From Burkholderiales bacterium (GTDB taxonomy: Bacteria > Pseudomonadota > Gammaproteobacteria > Burkholderiales > Burkholderiaceae_D): DNA of 64,000 nucleotides. Made by a program: the position numbers and the translations under genes. The notes under the pieces were generated by a model that searched no databases, was not told the origin of the DNA, and saw nothing but the letters and a program-made list of their open reading frames with translations. The stretch is taken from contig JACQDX010000033.1 in the NCBI GenBank assembly GCA_016200895.1, positions 1 through 64,000 of the forward strand. The letters run 5' to 3'. Position 1 is the stretch's first letter, and every line of letters begins with the position of its first letter. This document shows, in pieces, positions 48,876-58,364 of the stretch.

Positions 48876-49796
48876 TCAAAAAAGCCCGCCAAACCTTTCC
48901 TGTAAACTCAAACCACTATCTTGTCGATGTTCAGGATCCAGGGCTTGGCTTAACAAATTTTCTGCGGGTCGAAAACAAGCCCGGTAAAGATCGCGGCATA
49001 GCCGGTACGCCTCATCGCCCAGCCAACCCTCAGGCCGAAGAGTGCTTGGCAAGTTGGGGTCGTGTAATTGAGTGCGGCGGAAGCTATGTATCAGCAGACT
49101 GCGGATAACAAAGGCAGCGTGCTCGGGAAGATGCTGTCCTTGCACCAGGTTTTTCAGAGGTGAGAATGCTGCAATAAAATTCTTGTAGGCGATATTCACT
49201 TCATCCAGTTGCCAGTGGCTGGCAATCAATGATGGTAGCGGGCGGGCATCTGGCAGATTCAAATCGCTGGCACGACATACTGTGCATAATCCGGCGAAGC
49301 CGGTACGTCCAAGTACATTTTGCAAAGCTGCAGTATCTGCCTGGGGATGGGCAAATACGCCTGCATTAATCATGCGAAAACCTTCCCACAGCAATTCTTT
49401 TTTTAGACTGGCTTTGTTCCCGAGGGATGTATCGTCCCCGCTCATGATGACCAGTGTCCAGTAGTGATCCCACTTGCCAGTTTGCGGCACATATACACGC
49501 TTATAAGCATGCTGGAATCTGGCATAGCTGGCGGTTGCCAGTTGATAAGTGCTGCGCCGACCATCCCGTTTGGCTTCCAGCCAGCCTTCTTCGGCCAGTC
49601 TGAAGACACTGGTGCGTACTAATCTGTCATTAATGCCAAAATGACTCATTAATGAGATTAAACTACCTAGCCATATCGTACCGCCATGCGGGGCAATGGC
49701 ATCGCCAAATACGGTCATCACCAGGGACTTTGCCCTTGGCGGATTATTGGTAAGTTGCTGGTCTATCCAGGTTTGGATGGCAGTGCTAGTCAGCAT
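48876..49796 (-). CDS. paaX: Phenylacetate operon repressor PaaX
   Basis: PaaX is a GntR-like repressor of phenylacetate catabolism, released by phenylacetyl-CoA. The 306-residue product has an N-terminal winged helix (about residues 15-95; AKSLVMTVFGDAIAPHGG and GINDRLVRTSVFRLAEEGWL are typical), a central PaaX domain and a helical C-terminal domain. It is divergent from paaA. An inverted repeat in the shared intergenic region is a likely operator. Confidence 0.93.
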   Translation of the reverse strand: MLTSTAIQTWIDQQLTNNPPRAKSLVMTVFGDAIAPHGGTIWLGSLISLMSHFGINDRLVRTSVFRLAEEGWLEAKRDGRRSTYQLATASYARFQHAYKRVYVPQTGKWDHYWTLVIMSGDDTSLGNKASLKKELLWEGFRMINAGVFAHPQADTAALQNVLGRTGFAGLCTVCRASDLNLPDARPLPSLIASHWQLDEVNIAYKNFIAAFSPLKNLVQGQHLPEHAAFVIRSLLIHSFRRTQLHDPNLPSTLRPEGWLGDEAYRLCRDLYRACFRPAENLLSQALDPEHRQDSGLSLQERFGGLF

Positions 49797-49889
49797 GCGG
49801 CTGTGTAAGTGATTGTATGTGGTTATTGGTTGTTGTCCAGATTTTACCTATGGTGTAGCTAATGAGGGGCAAATTCCTCAAAAATTAAA

Positions 49890-49935
49890 ATGATACAAAA
49901 AAACTTCAGCATCAATTAAAACTGTATCATATAAT
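49890..49935 (+). promoter_or_regulatory. Candidate PaaX operator and paaA promoter
   Basis: ATGATAC (49890-49896) and GTATCAT (49924-49930) are perfect inverted copies 27 bases apart, and a consensus -10 TATAAT (49930-49935) overlaps the right half-site. TTCAGC at 49905-49910 is a poor -35. The arrangement suits repression of paaA by PaaX, which is encoded divergently. The half-site resembles the TGATTC core reported for PaaX operators. The assignment is inference from position and symmetry. Confidence 0.55.
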
Positions 49936-49992
49936 TGTTTGACGCAGATCAATCTTCCATGTTCGCATCCTCAAGATGCCAAGGAGTGTTTC

Positions 49993-50982
49993 ATGTATGC
50001 ACAATTAGTCGAGACCGGCTTGAGCAAGCTCAAAACTGCAGAAGAGTTGAACGATGCCGAGCGTGCTTTTCAGGTACGCATTGATGCCGGTATCCGTATT
50101 GAAGCTAAAGACTGGATGCCAGACGCCTACAGAAAAACCCTGATACGGCAAATCTCTCAGCACGCCCATTCCGAAATCGTTGGTCAATTGCCAGAAGGTA
50201 ATTGGGTGACCCGCGCACCTACTTTAAAACGCAAAGCCATCTTGCTGGCAAAAATCCAGGATGAGGCAGGGCATGGTCTGTATCTTTACGGTGCTGCCGA
50301 AACCTTGGGTGTGTCACGCGATGAGCTGCTGGCCGACCTGCATTCCGGTAAAGCCAAGTATTCTAGCATCTTCAATTACCCGACTCTGAGCTGGGCCGAT
50401 ATGGGTGCTATAGGCTGGCTGGTCGATGGTTCAGCCATCATCAACCAGATACCTTTGTGTCGTTGTTCTTACGGCCCGTATTCACGCGCCATGATCCGTG
50501 TCTGCAAAGAAGAATCCTTCCATGCGCGCCAGGGTTACGACATCATGATGACACTGTGTCGCGGTACGCCAGAACAAAAAGCCATGGCCCAGGATGCGCT
50601 GAATCGCTACTGGTGGCCGGCACTGATGATGTTTGGTCCATCGGATGCCGCATCGGTGAATAGCGCACAATCGGCGCAATGGCGTATCAAGCTTTTTTCC
50701 AATGATGAATTGCGCCAGCGCATGGTGGACCAGACCGTGCCACAGATTGAATACCTGGGCCTGCAACTGCCTGATCCGGCTATCAAATGGAATGAAGAAC
50801 GCGGCCATTATGATTTTGGCGAAATCAATTGGGATGAGTTTTACCAGGTCTTGAAAGGCAATGGCCCCTGTAACCGTGAACGTCTGCGTACTCGTGTCAA
50901 GGCATATGAAGATGGTGCATGGTTCCGCGATGCCCTGCAGATGCATGCAGACAAGCAGCAGCAAAATAAAAAAAGTGCATAA
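49993..50982 (+). CDS. paaA: Phenylacetyl-CoA epoxidase catalytic subunit PaaA
   Basis: PaaA is the di-iron subunit of the multicomponent epoxidase that converts phenylacetyl-CoA to its ring-1,2-epoxide. The 329-residue ferritin-like protein shows the two iron-ligand helices [17 protein letters not shown] and [15 protein letters not shown] at 49993 follows AAGGAG; an upstream in-frame TTG at 49939 lacks such a site. It begins an operon with paaBCDE, each 0-50 bases apart. Confidence 0.96.
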   Translation: MYAQLVETGLSKLKTAEELNDAERAFQVRIDAGIRIEAKDWMPDAYRKTLIRQISQHAHSEIVGQLPEGNWVTRAPTLKRKAILLAKIQDEAGHGLYLYGAAETLGVSRDELLADLHSGKAKYSSIFNYPTLSWADMGAIGWLVDGSAIINQIPLCRCSYGPYSRAMIRVCKEESFHARQGYDIMMTLCRGTPEQKAMAQDALNRYWWPALMMFGPSDAASVNSAQSAQWRIKLFSNDELRQRMVDQTVPQIEYLGLQLPDPAIKWNEERGHYDFGEINWDEFYQVLKGNGPCNRERLRTRVKAYEDGAWFRDALQMHADKQQQNKKSA

Positions 50983-51012
50983 AAAAGTACGTAAGAAAAC
51001 TGGAGACAGATC

Positions 51013-51297
51013 ATGAGCAAAGAATGGCCTCTGTGGGAAGTATTCATCCGCAGCCAGCACGGCCTGGCGCACAAGCATGTAGGCAGCCTGCATGCACCGG
51101 ATGCGGAGATGGCGATCAACCATGCGCGCGATGTGTATACTCGCCGCAATGAAGGCGTCAGCATCTGGGTGGCAAGGGCAGGCGATATTTTTGCCAGCAG
51201 CCCCGGCGATAAGGAAGCACTGTTTGAGCCATCGAATAGCAAGGTGTACCGTCATCCGACTTTCTTCCCCATGCCTGATGAAGTCAAGAATCTGTAA
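51013..51297 (+). CDS. paaB: Phenylacetyl-CoA epoxidase subunit PaaB
   Basis: This small 94-residue protein bridges PaaAC heterodimers in the epoxidase complex. EWPLWEVFIRSQHGLAHKHV at the start and the DVYTRRNEGVSIWV segment match the family. The neighbours paaA (30 bases upstream) and paaC (47 downstream) confirm the call. Confidence 0.95.
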   Translation: MSKEWPLWEVFIRSQHGLAHKHVGSLHAPDAEMAINHARDVYTRRNEGVSIWVARAGDIFASSPGDKEALFEPSNSKVYRHPTFFPMPDEVKNL

Positions 51298-51344
51298 TCG
51301 AACTCCTTCTATACATCATAGCGAAATAATTCTGGAGAATTAAG

Positions 51345-52124
51345 ATGTCAGAGGACAAGTTGAATCACAAGCTCAATCACAAGTACAGCCATGTTTTGTG
51401 TCTGGCAGACCATGCCATGATACTAAGCCAGCGGCTGTCACAATGGTGCGGCAAAGGTCCTGCGCTGGAAGAAGATATGGCATTGACCAATGTTGCTCTT
51501 GACCTGATAGGCCAGGCCAGGTTGTGGTATGCATATGCTGCAGAACTCGAAGGCAAGGGCCGTACAGAAGACGATCTGGCGTTTTTGCGTGATGCCCACG
51601 ACTTCCATAATTTCTTATTGCTCGAACAGCCGAACGGTACTTATGCCGATACCCTGATGCGGCAATTCCTGTTTGATACCTGGCATTATTACTATTTGCA
51701 AGCGCTGAAGCAATCCACTGATCAGCAGATAGCTGCTATCGCAGAAAAATCCTTGAAAGAAGTCACTTACCATTTGCGTCGCAGCAGCGATCTGGTGGTA
51801 CGTCTTGGTGATGGCACGGGGTTGAGCCAGCAAATGATGCAGGTGGCACTGGAAGAATTGTGGCGCTTCACTGGTGAAATGTTCATGGATGATGAGGTCG
51901 ATGTCGCCATGCACGCGGCAGGCATGGCTCCTTTGCCTTCAGATTTGAAAGCCGTCTGGGATGCGCATCTGGCCGGCGTCATGCACGCCGCCACTTTGCG
52001 CCTGCCTGACGCCAATAGCTGGATGCAAAAGGGCGGCAAGCAAGGTGTGCATACTGAACATATAGGTTACCTGTTGGCAGAAATGCAGTTCCTGCAGCGT
52101 GCCTATCCGGGGGCACAATGGTAG
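51345..52124 (+). CDS. paaC: Phenylacetyl-CoA epoxidase structural subunit PaaC
   Basis: PaaC is the non-catalytic ferritin-like partner of PaaA. The 259-residue product has LADHAMILSQRLSQWCGKGP near the start, NVALDLIGQARLWYAYAAEL, and EHIGYLLAEMQFLQRAYPGA at the end. The extra NHKLNHKY repeat in the first 15 residues is unusual but short. It overlaps paaD by 7 bases. Confidence 0.94.
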   Translation: MSEDKLNHKLNHKYSHVLCLADHAMILSQRLSQWCGKGPALEEDMALTNVALDLIGQARLWYAYAAELEGKGRTEDDLAFLRDAHDFHNFLLLEQPNGTYADTLMRQFLFDTWHYYYLQALKQSTDQQIAAIAEKSLKEVTYHLRRSSDLVVRLGDGTGLSQQMMQVALEELWRFTGEMFMDDEVDVAMHAAGMAPLPSDLKAVWDAHLAGVMHAATLRLPDANSWMQKGGKQGVHTEHIGYLLAEMQFLQRAYPGAQW

Positions 52125-52648
52125 CTTCTGCCATGGTCGATGTGCAAAATCCACCTGCCAGTACAGGGCAGATATGGCAATGGCTGGGGGAAGTCAGTGA
52201 CCCTGAAATCCCAGTCATTTCGGTCACGGACCTTGGCATTATCCGTGCAGTAGAGTGGCGGGGTGTCGAATGCGTGATCACGATTACGCCCACCTATTCT
52301 GGCTGCCCCGCTATGGATGTGATTGCCGAAGAAATCGGCAAAACCTTGCAGGCGCATGGCATCAAGCCACCCAGCATCGTCTATCAATTGTCACCCGCCT
52401 GGAGTACTGACTGGATGACAGAAGCTGGCAAGCAAAAGCTCAGCGGCTATGGCATCGCACCACCACAGCAACAGGTAGTGGATATCTCATCCATACAGCG
52501 TTATCGCGAAGTACAACCAGCCATTGCTTGCCCGCAATGCGGCTCTGTCGATACCCAACTGATCAGCCAGTTTGGATCAACTGCCTGCAAAGCCCTGTAC
52601 AAATGCCGGGCTTGCCTGGAACCTTTTGATTATTTCAAACCGCACTGA
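52118..52648 (+). CDS. paaD: Phenylacetate epoxidase maturation protein PaaD
   Basis: PaaD belongs to the MIP18/DUF59 family and is thought to help Fe-S assembly on PaaE. The 176-residue product has a DUF59 domain (WQWLGEVSDPEIPVISVTDLG; ITPTYSGCPAMDVI with the conserved Cys) and a C-terminal zinc-ribbon-like module with CPQCGS and CRACLEPF. The start overlaps the end of paaC by 7 bases; an ATG at 52133 is an alternative. Confidence 0.94.
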   Translation: MVASAMVDVQNPPASTGQIWQWLGEVSDPEIPVISVTDLGIIRAVEWRGVECVITITPTYSGCPAMDVIAEEIGKTLQAHGIKPPSIVYQLSPAWSTDWMTEAGKQKLSGYGIAPPQQQVVDISSIQRYREVQPAIACPQCGSVDTQLISQFGSTACKALYKCRACLEPFDYFKPH

Positions 52649-52691
52649 GCGAATTATAAGAATAAAAAAGAATAAAAGGAGACGACCATAC

Positions 52692-53768
52692 ATGAGCAAA
52701 TTTTACCCGCTGACAGTCAGCCAGATACGGCCAGAAACCCGTGATGCCGTGGTCTTGAGTTTTGCCGTGCCTGCCGATTTACAGGCGCAGTTTGCCTATC
52801 GTGAAGGACAACACCTGACTTTACGCGCGAAGATAGCAGGCGAAGATGTGCGGCGCTCATACTCGATTTGTTCTGCAGTTCAGGATGGACAATTGCGGGT
52901 TGCCATCAAACGCGTGCAAGGTGGTGCATTTTCCAACTGGGTGCATGACAGCTTGCGCACGGGCATGGATATCGAAGTCATGCCTGCCATGGGCCATTTC
53001 AATTTGCCACTGGCTGTCGAGCATGAAAAGCACTATCTGGCGTTTGCAGCAGGTAGTGGCATCACGCCTTTGCTGTCCATCATCAAGACTACACTGCAGA
53101 CAGAGCCGCATAGCAAGTTCACTCTGGTGTATGGCAATCGTGCCTCATCAACAGTCATGTTCAAGGAAGAGCTGGCGGCGCTGAAAGACAGCTATCTGCA
53201 ACGCCTGAACCTGATCTACATCATGAGCCGCGAGCAGCAAGATATAGACTTGTTCAATGGCCGCATCACAGCAGAAAAATGCCTGAACCTGTTTGATCAA
53301 TGGATACGCATTGACGACATGGATGCCGTCTTCATCTGCGGGCCGGAAGAAATGATGAACGCAGTCAGTGCTGCCTTGCAACAGCGTGGCATGCCCAAAG
53401 AGCATATCAAAGTCGAGTTGTTTGCCGCCAGCATACCGGCGCACCGGCATGTCGCCAGCGTCAAGCCTTTGCCAGGCAAATCATCTTGTGCGGTGACGAT
53501 TATCATGGATGGTCATCATACCCATTTCGACATGGAAAAAGATAAGGAATCCGTACTGGATGCCGCCTTGAAGCTGGGGCATGATATGCGTTATTCCTGC
53601 AAGGGCGGTGTGTGTTCTACCTGCCGCTCCAAAGTAGTGGAAGGCAAGGTCGATATGGACAGGAATTATGCTCTTGAAGATTATGAAGTGGCACGCGGAT
53701 TTGTGCTGACCTGCCAGAGCTTCCCTGTCAGCGATACCCTGACCCTGGATTTTGATAGCGAGAATTGA
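52692..53768 (+). CDS. paaE: Phenylacetyl-CoA epoxidase reductase PaaE
   Basis: PaaE passes NADPH electrons to the PaaA di-iron centre. The 358-residue product has an FAD domain (RRSYSICS near residue 55), an NAD(P) domain (AAGSGITPLLSII) and a C-terminal plant-type [2Fe-2S] ferredoxin with CKGGVCSTCR and a later LTCQSFP cysteine. ATG at 52692 follows AAAAGGAGA. The paaG start lies directly after the stop codon. Confidence 0.95.
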   Translation: MSKFYPLTVSQIRPETRDAVVLSFAVPADLQAQFAYREGQHLTLRAKIAGEDVRRSYSICSAVQDGQLRVAIKRVQGGAFSNWVHDSLRTGMDIEVMPAMGHFNLPLAVEHEKHYLAFAAGSGITPLLSIIKTTLQTEPHSKFTLVYGNRASSTVMFKEELAALKDSYLQRLNLIYIMSREQQDIDLFNGRITAEKCLNLFDQWIRIDDMDAVFICGPEEMMNAVSAALQQRGMPKEHIKVELFAASIPAHRHVASVKPLPGKSSCAVTIIMDGHHTHFDMEKDKESVLDAALKLGHDMRYSCKGGVCSTCRSKVVEGKVDMDRNYALEDYEVARGFVLTCQSFPVSDTLTLDFDSEN

Positions 53769-54560
53769 ATGGACTATTCCCACATCCTGTTTCACATCAA
53801 CGATGGCATCGCCCACCTGACCCTGAACCGCCCGGAAAAACTCAATAGCTTCAACGCCGCCATGCATCTGGAAATACAGGATGCACTGGTAACGTTACGT
53901 GCTAATGCTTCGGTGCGCGTAATGGTATTGACAGGAGCCGGGCGTGGCTTTTGTGCAGGCCAGGACTTATCTGACCGTGCCGTGAGTGCAGATGGTGCCC
54001 CACCTGATCTGGGTGCATCCGTAGAAAAATACTATGCACCACTGGTACTGGCCTTGCGTGCCTTGCCCATCCCTGTTATCTGCGCGGTGAATGGTGTTGC
54101 AGCAGGTGCTGGTGCCAATCTGCCGCTGGCTTGCGATATTGTGCTGGCTGCACGTTCTGCCAGTTTTGTTGAAGTGTTTTGTAAGCTGGGACTGATACCG
54201 GATACTGGTGGAACTTACTTCCTGCCACGCGCATTGGGTACTGCCAGAGCCATGGGCGCAGCCCTCCTGGGCGGAAAAATCAGTGCTGAACAGGCAGAGC
54301 AATGGGGCCTGATCTGGAAGTGCGTGGATGATGGTCAGTTGCAGGCCGAAGCCATGGCTTTGGCCACACATTTTGCATCTGCACCGACCAAGGGCCTGGC
54401 ATTCACCAAGCAGGCGATCTATGCCAGCCCGCAACATACCCTGGAACAGCAACTGACACTGGAAACCAGCATGATGCGTGAACTGGGGCAAAGCGAAGAT
54501 TATCGCGAAGGCGTCGCGGCGTTTGTTGAGAAGCGAGCGCCAAAATTTGTAGGTAAGTAG
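53769..54560 (+). CDS. paaG: 1,2-epoxyphenylacetyl-CoA isomerase PaaG
   Basis: PaaG isomerises the epoxide to oxepin-CoA. The 263-residue crotonase-fold protein has NRPEKLNSFNAAMHLEIQDA, the oxyanion loop GRGFCAGQDLSDR, and VFCKLGLIPDTGGTYFLPR, typical of PaaG rather than PaaF. It is immediately downstream of paaE with no gap. PaaF, a second crotonase for dehydroadipyl-CoA, is not found in the window, so a dual role cannot be excluded. Confidence 0.88.
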   Translation: MDYSHILFHINDGIAHLTLNRPEKLNSFNAAMHLEIQDALVTLRANASVRVMVLTGAGRGFCAGQDLSDRAVSADGAPPDLGASVEKYYAPLVLALRALPIPVICAVNGVAAGAGANLPLACDIVLAARSASFVEVFCKLGLIPDTGGTYFLPRALGTARAMGAALLGGKISAEQAEQWGLIWKCVDDGQLQAEAMALATHFASAPTKGLAFTKQAIYASPQHTLEQQLTLETSMMRELGQSEDYREGVAAFVEKRAPKFVGK

Positions 54561-54587
54561 GTTTGATCAATCTAAGGAAAAGCATAG

Positions 54588-55106
54588 ATGAGAACAGAGG
54601 CCAGTCAAGTACCTAAGCAGGTCGCCAAAGACAGCCAGCACATGGCAGAACTCACTGCCGCCGCGATGTTCGCCAGCGATGCCGCGACGCGCGGGCTGGA
54701 TATGCAGATAGTGCATGTGGCTGAAGGCACAGCAACACTCAGCATGCTGATTAAACCGACTATGCTGAACGGGCACAAGACTTGTCACGGTGGTTATCTG
54801 TTTACCTTGGCCGACAGTGCTTTTGCCTTTGCCTGCAATAGCCGCAATCAAGTGGCAGTCGCCGCAGGTTGCAGCATAGAGTTCCTGTCACCAGGGCGCG
54901 AAGGTGATGTCATCACCGCGACTGCGACAGAACAATCTTTGACAGGCCGCACTGGCATTTACGATGCGCGCTTGATGAATCAAAATGGTCAATTGATCGC
55001 ATTGTTTCGTGGTAAGTCACATAAATTGAATGCGGAAGTTGTGCCAGGTCTGGTATTGCAAGAAAACGCAGTTCCAAATGAGCTTGTGCGTAGCAACCTA
55101 TCATAG
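54588..55106 (+). CDS. paaI: Hydroxyphenylacetyl-CoA thioesterase PaaI
   Basis: PaaI is a hotdog-fold thioesterase thought to rescue CoA from dead-end intermediates. The 172-residue protein contains NGHKTCHGGYLFTLADSAFA near residues 62-81, with the catalytic Asp, and TEQSLTGRTGIYDARL. The N-terminal extension of about 25 residues is longer than in E. coli. It lies between paaG and paaK in the operon. Confidence 0.92.
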   Translation: MRTEASQVPKQVAKDSQHMAELTAAAMFASDAATRGLDMQIVHVAEGTATLSMLIKPTMLNGHKTCHGGYLFTLADSAFAFACNSRNQVAVAAGCSIEFLSPGREGDVITATATEQSLTGRTGIYDARLMNQNGQLIALFRGKSHKLNAEVVPGLVLQENAVPNELVRSNLS

Positions 55107-55142
55107 AGGCCATTATCAGGATAAGTGAGCAGGAGATAAAAC

Positions 55143-56471
55143 ATGGCAGACAATACAGACAGAAAAATAGCTGCAGGACTGGATGCAATAGAAACCGCCA
55201 GCAAGGACGAACTTCAGGCCCTGCAATTGCAACGCCTGAAATGGACCTTGCAGCATGTATATAACAATGTCCCGCATTATCGCGCCAGTTTTAATGCGGC
55301 GGGCGTACACCCGGATGATTTGAAGACCCTGGCTGATCTGGCGAAATTCCCCTTCACTGGCAAGAAGGATTTACGCGACAACTATCCCTTCGGCATGTTT
55401 GCTGTGCCACGTGAAAACGTGGTGAGGGTGCATGCCTCCAGCGGCACGACAGGCAAACCAACTGTGGTCGGTTACACGCAAAAAGATATTGATAACTGGG
55501 CAGACCTGGTGGCGCGTTCAATACATGCTGCTGGTGGTCGTGCGGGTGATATCGTGCAAGTCTCGTATGGTTATGGCTTGTTCACTGGCGGCCTGGGTGC
55601 GCATTACGGAGCAGAGCGACTGGGTTGTACTGTCATCCCCATGTCTGGCGGGCAGACAGAAAAACAGGTACAACTGATACAGGATTTCCAGCCATCCATC
55701 ATCATGGTCACACCTTCTTATATGCTCAATATCATAGAAGAAATGACGCGCCAGGGCATAGATGCCGCCAACACCTCCCTGCGTATAGGTATCTTCGGTG
55801 CCGAACCATGGACCGATGCCATGCGCAGTGAAATCGAAACGCGAGCAGGTATTGATGCAATTGATATCTATGGCTTGTCAGAAGTCATGGGGCCGGGTGT
55901 CGCCAGTGAATGCATAGAAAGCAAAGATGGCCCGGTGATCTGGGAAGACCATTTTTACCCAGAGATCATCAATCCTGAAACCGGAGAAGTTTTGCCCGAT
56001 GGTGAAGAAGGCGAACTGGTGTTTACCTCACTGAGCAAGGAAGCTTTTCCGGTCATACGCTACCGCACCCGCGACCTGACGCGTTTGCTTCCGCCAACTT
56101 CAAGATCCATGCGCCGCATGGGCAAGATCACTGGTCGCTCTGATGACATGCTTATCATCCGTGGCGTGAACTTATTCCCGACGCAAGTAGAAGAACTGAT
56201 ACTCAAACACCCGCAACTGGCACCACAATATCAGCTGGTGGTGACGCGTGAAGGTCATATGGACAAGCTCGATATTGTGGCTGAACTACGGCCTGAAGTA
56301 TCAGGCACTTTGTCAGAGCAGGATGTGAGGCAACTGCATCAGCAACTTGAGCACCATATCAAGACCTTTATCGGTGTCAGTTGCCAGGTCAGCATACTGC
56401 CAGCCAACAGCATAGAACGCACCATGGTGGGCAAGGCCAGGCGCGTTGTAGACAATCGAAAAAAGGCTTGA
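55143..56471 (+). CDS. paaK: Phenylacetate-CoA ligase PaaK
   Basis: PaaK activates phenylacetate with ATP and CoA, the entry step of the pathway. The 442-residue ANL-family enzyme has the phosphate loop SSGTTGKPTVVGYT (about residues 98-111), IYGLSEVMGPGVA, RTRDLTRLLPP and GRSDDMLIIRGVNLFPTQVE near the hinge. Its product also relieves PaaX repression. It follows paaI after 36 bases. Confidence 0.95.
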   Translation: MADNTDRKIAAGLDAIETASKDELQALQLQRLKWTLQHVYNNVPHYRASFNAAGVHPDDLKTLADLAKFPFTGKKDLRDNYPFGMFAVPRENVVRVHASSGTTGKPTVVGYTQKDIDNWADLVARSIHAAGGRAGDIVQVSYGYGLFTGGLGAHYGAERLGCTVIPMSGGQTEKQVQLIQDFQPSIIMVTPSYMLNIIEEMTRQGIDAANTSLRIGIFGAEPWTDAMRSEIETRAGIDAIDIYGLSEVMGPGVASECIESKDGPVIWEDHFYPEIINPETGEVLPDGEEGELVFTSLSKEAFPVIRYRTRDLTRLLPPTSRSMRRMGKITGRSDDMLIIRGVNLFPTQVEELILKHPQLAPQYQLVVTREGHMDKLDIVAELRPEVSGTLSEQDVRQLHQQLEHHIKTFIGVSCQVSILPANSIERTMVGKARRVVDNRKKA

Positions 56472-56516
56472 GTAATTAAGTAAGCCAGTCAAAAAATAAG
56501 AGACAAAGGAAAGAAA

Positions 56517-57719
56517 ATGGAAGCATGGATATGCGACGCTGTCAGGACACCATTTGCCCGTTACGGCGGTGCCATGGCCAGCATACGTACCGATGATCTG
56601 GCGGCTTTGCCAATCAAGGCATTGATGGAGCGTAATGCCGGTGTCGATTGGAAAATGGTCGATGATGTGTACTACGGCTGCGCTAACCAGGCTGGTGAAG
56701 ATAACCGCAATGTGGGTCGCATGGCGGCACTGCTGGCTGGCTTGCCCGTAGATGTGCCAGCCAATACCATCAACCGTTTATGCGGTTCCAGTCTGGATGC
56801 CATCGGCATAGGTGGGCGTGCCATCAAATCGGGTGAAGCATCACTGATCATTGCTGGTGGCGTGGAAAGCATGACACGAGCACCCTTTGTCATGGCCAAG
56901 GCCGACAGTGCTTTTTCACGTGCAGCAAAGATAGAAGATACGACCATAGGCTGGCGCTTCGTGAATGCCCTGATGAAGGCAAAATACGACATCGATTCCA
57001 TGCCGGAAACTGCAGAAAACGTGGCCGAACAATTTGGCATTAATCGCGCTGATCAGGACGCCTTTGCCCTGCGTAGCCAGCAACGCTGGGCCGTTGCCAA
57101 CGCTGCCGGTTTTTTTGCAGGGGAAATCGTTCCCGTCAGCATCCCGCAAAAGAAGGGTGAAGCGATTTTGTTCACTACTGATGAACATCCACGTCCTGAT
57201 ACAGATATCGCCATGCTGGCCCGTTTGAAAGGTGTGGTCAAGCCGGATGGCACAGTCACTGCCGGTAACGCATCCGGAGTGAATGACGGCGCCTGTGCTT
57301 TATTGCTGGCTTCAGATGCGGCAGTGAAACAGCATGGCCTGACACCACGTGCACGTATCGTCGGTATGGCGACAGCGGGTCTGGCACCACGCATCATGGG
57401 TTTTGGCCCATCACCGGCTACACGTAAACTGCTGGCGCAGACAGGGTTGAGCCTGGCGCAGATGGATGTCATAGAACTTAATGAAGCATTTGCGGCGCAG
57501 GGGCTGGCGGTCACGCGTGATCTTGGTTTGGCTGATGATGCTGCACATGTCAATCCAAATGGTGGAGCGATAGCGATAGGCCACCCGCTAGGAGCATCTG
57601 GAGCGCGCCTGGTGACGACAGCATTGAACCAGCTGGAGCGTATCAATGGCCGCTATGCGTTGTGCACCATGTGTATAGGTGTGGGGCAAGGCATTGCACT
57701 CATCATAGAACGCGTCTGA
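56517..57719 (+). CDS. paaJ: 3-oxoadipyl-CoA thiolase PaaJ/PcaF
   Basis: The thiolase cleaves 3-oxoadipyl-CoA to succinyl-CoA and acetyl-CoA (and the dehydro form in the phenylacetate pathway). The 400-residue product shows the nucleophilic Cys in NRLCGSSLDAIG, and the C-terminal GGAIAIGHPLGASGAR and CTMCIGVGQG motifs. Context favours PaaJ, but the enzyme may also serve the beta-ketoadipate pathway as PcaF. Confidence 0.93.
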   Translation: MEAWICDAVRTPFARYGGAMASIRTDDLAALPIKALMERNAGVDWKMVDDVYYGCANQAGEDNRNVGRMAALLAGLPVDVPANTINRLCGSSLDAIGIGGRAIKSGEASLIIAGGVESMTRAPFVMAKADSAFSRAAKIEDTTIGWRFVNALMKAKYDIDSMPETAENVAEQFGINRADQDAFALRSQQRWAVANAAGFFAGEIVPVSIPQKKGEAILFTTDEHPRPDTDIAMLARLKGVVKPDGTVTAGNASGVNDGACALLLASDAAVKQHGLTPRARIVGMATAGLAPRIMGFGPSPATRKLLAQTGLSLAQMDVIELNEAFAAQGLAVTRDLGLADDAAHVNPNGGAIAIGHPLGASGARLVTTALNQLERINGRYALCTMCIGVGQGIALIIERV

Positions 57720-57734
57720 AGATAGGAACGCAGC

Positions 57735-58334
57735 ATGACCATATATGCAATCGACGGCCTGATACCGGTCGTGCATCTCACTGCCTATGTACACCCCAGC
57801 GCGACACTGATTGGCGATGTGATTGTCGGGCCTGGTTGTTATATCGGCCCGTCTGCCAGCCTGCGTGGCGACTTTGGCCGCATCATTCTGGAAGAAGGTG
57901 TGAATGTGCAGGATACCTGTGTCATCCATGCTTTTCCCGATAGTGACACTGTGGTAGAGCAGGACGGGCATATCGGCCATGGCGCAGTATTGCATGGCTG
58001 TCGTATAGGAAAAAACGCCATGGTGGGCATGAATGCCGTGGTCATGGATAAGGCCGTCATCGGTGAATCATCCATCGTCGCTGCCATGTCTTTTGTCAAG
58101 GCTGGTATGAATGTACCGCCGCGCAGCCTGGTCATGGGTGCGCCAGCCCGCATTGCACGGTCCCTGCTCGATGAAGAAATCGCCTGGAAGACGGAAGGTA
58201 CCGCGCAATACCATGCACTGACCCGGCGCTCACTCGCCAGTATGCAGGAAGTCGAAGCGCTGACCGCCGTTGAAGAAAACCGACCGCGCATTGTGCTGGC
58301 AGCAGGCTTGCCGGTTTATAGCACCAAGTCCTGA
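57735..58334 (+). CDS. paaY: Phenylacetate pathway protein PaaY (gamma-carbonic-anhydrase-like)
   Basis: The 199-residue protein has a left-handed beta-helix of hexapeptide repeats (about residues 18-150) with metal-ligand histidines in VIHAFPD and [12 protein letters not shown]. PaaY is a thioesterase-like accessory that removes a toxic 2-hydroxycyclohepta intermediate in E. coli. It is 15 bases downstream of paaJ and 30 upstream of paaZ. Confidence 0.92.
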   Translation: MTIYAIDGLIPVVHLTAYVHPSATLIGDVIVGPGCYIGPSASLRGDFGRIILEEGVNVQDTCVIHAFPDSDTVVEQDGHIGHGAVLHGCRIGKNAMVGMNAVVMDKAVIGESSIVAAMSFVKAGMNVPPRSLVMGAPARIARSLLDEEIAWKTEGTAQYHALTRRSLASMQEVEALTAVEENRPRIVLAAGLPVYSTKS

Positions 58335-58364
58335 TTCATTCATCTTTCTAATGAAGAGCAATCC

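Noticed and set aside
49939..49992. Possible upstream TTG start for paaA
   Set aside because: ATG at 49993 has AAGGAG at the right distance and gives the family length, while the TTG lies in the promoter region.
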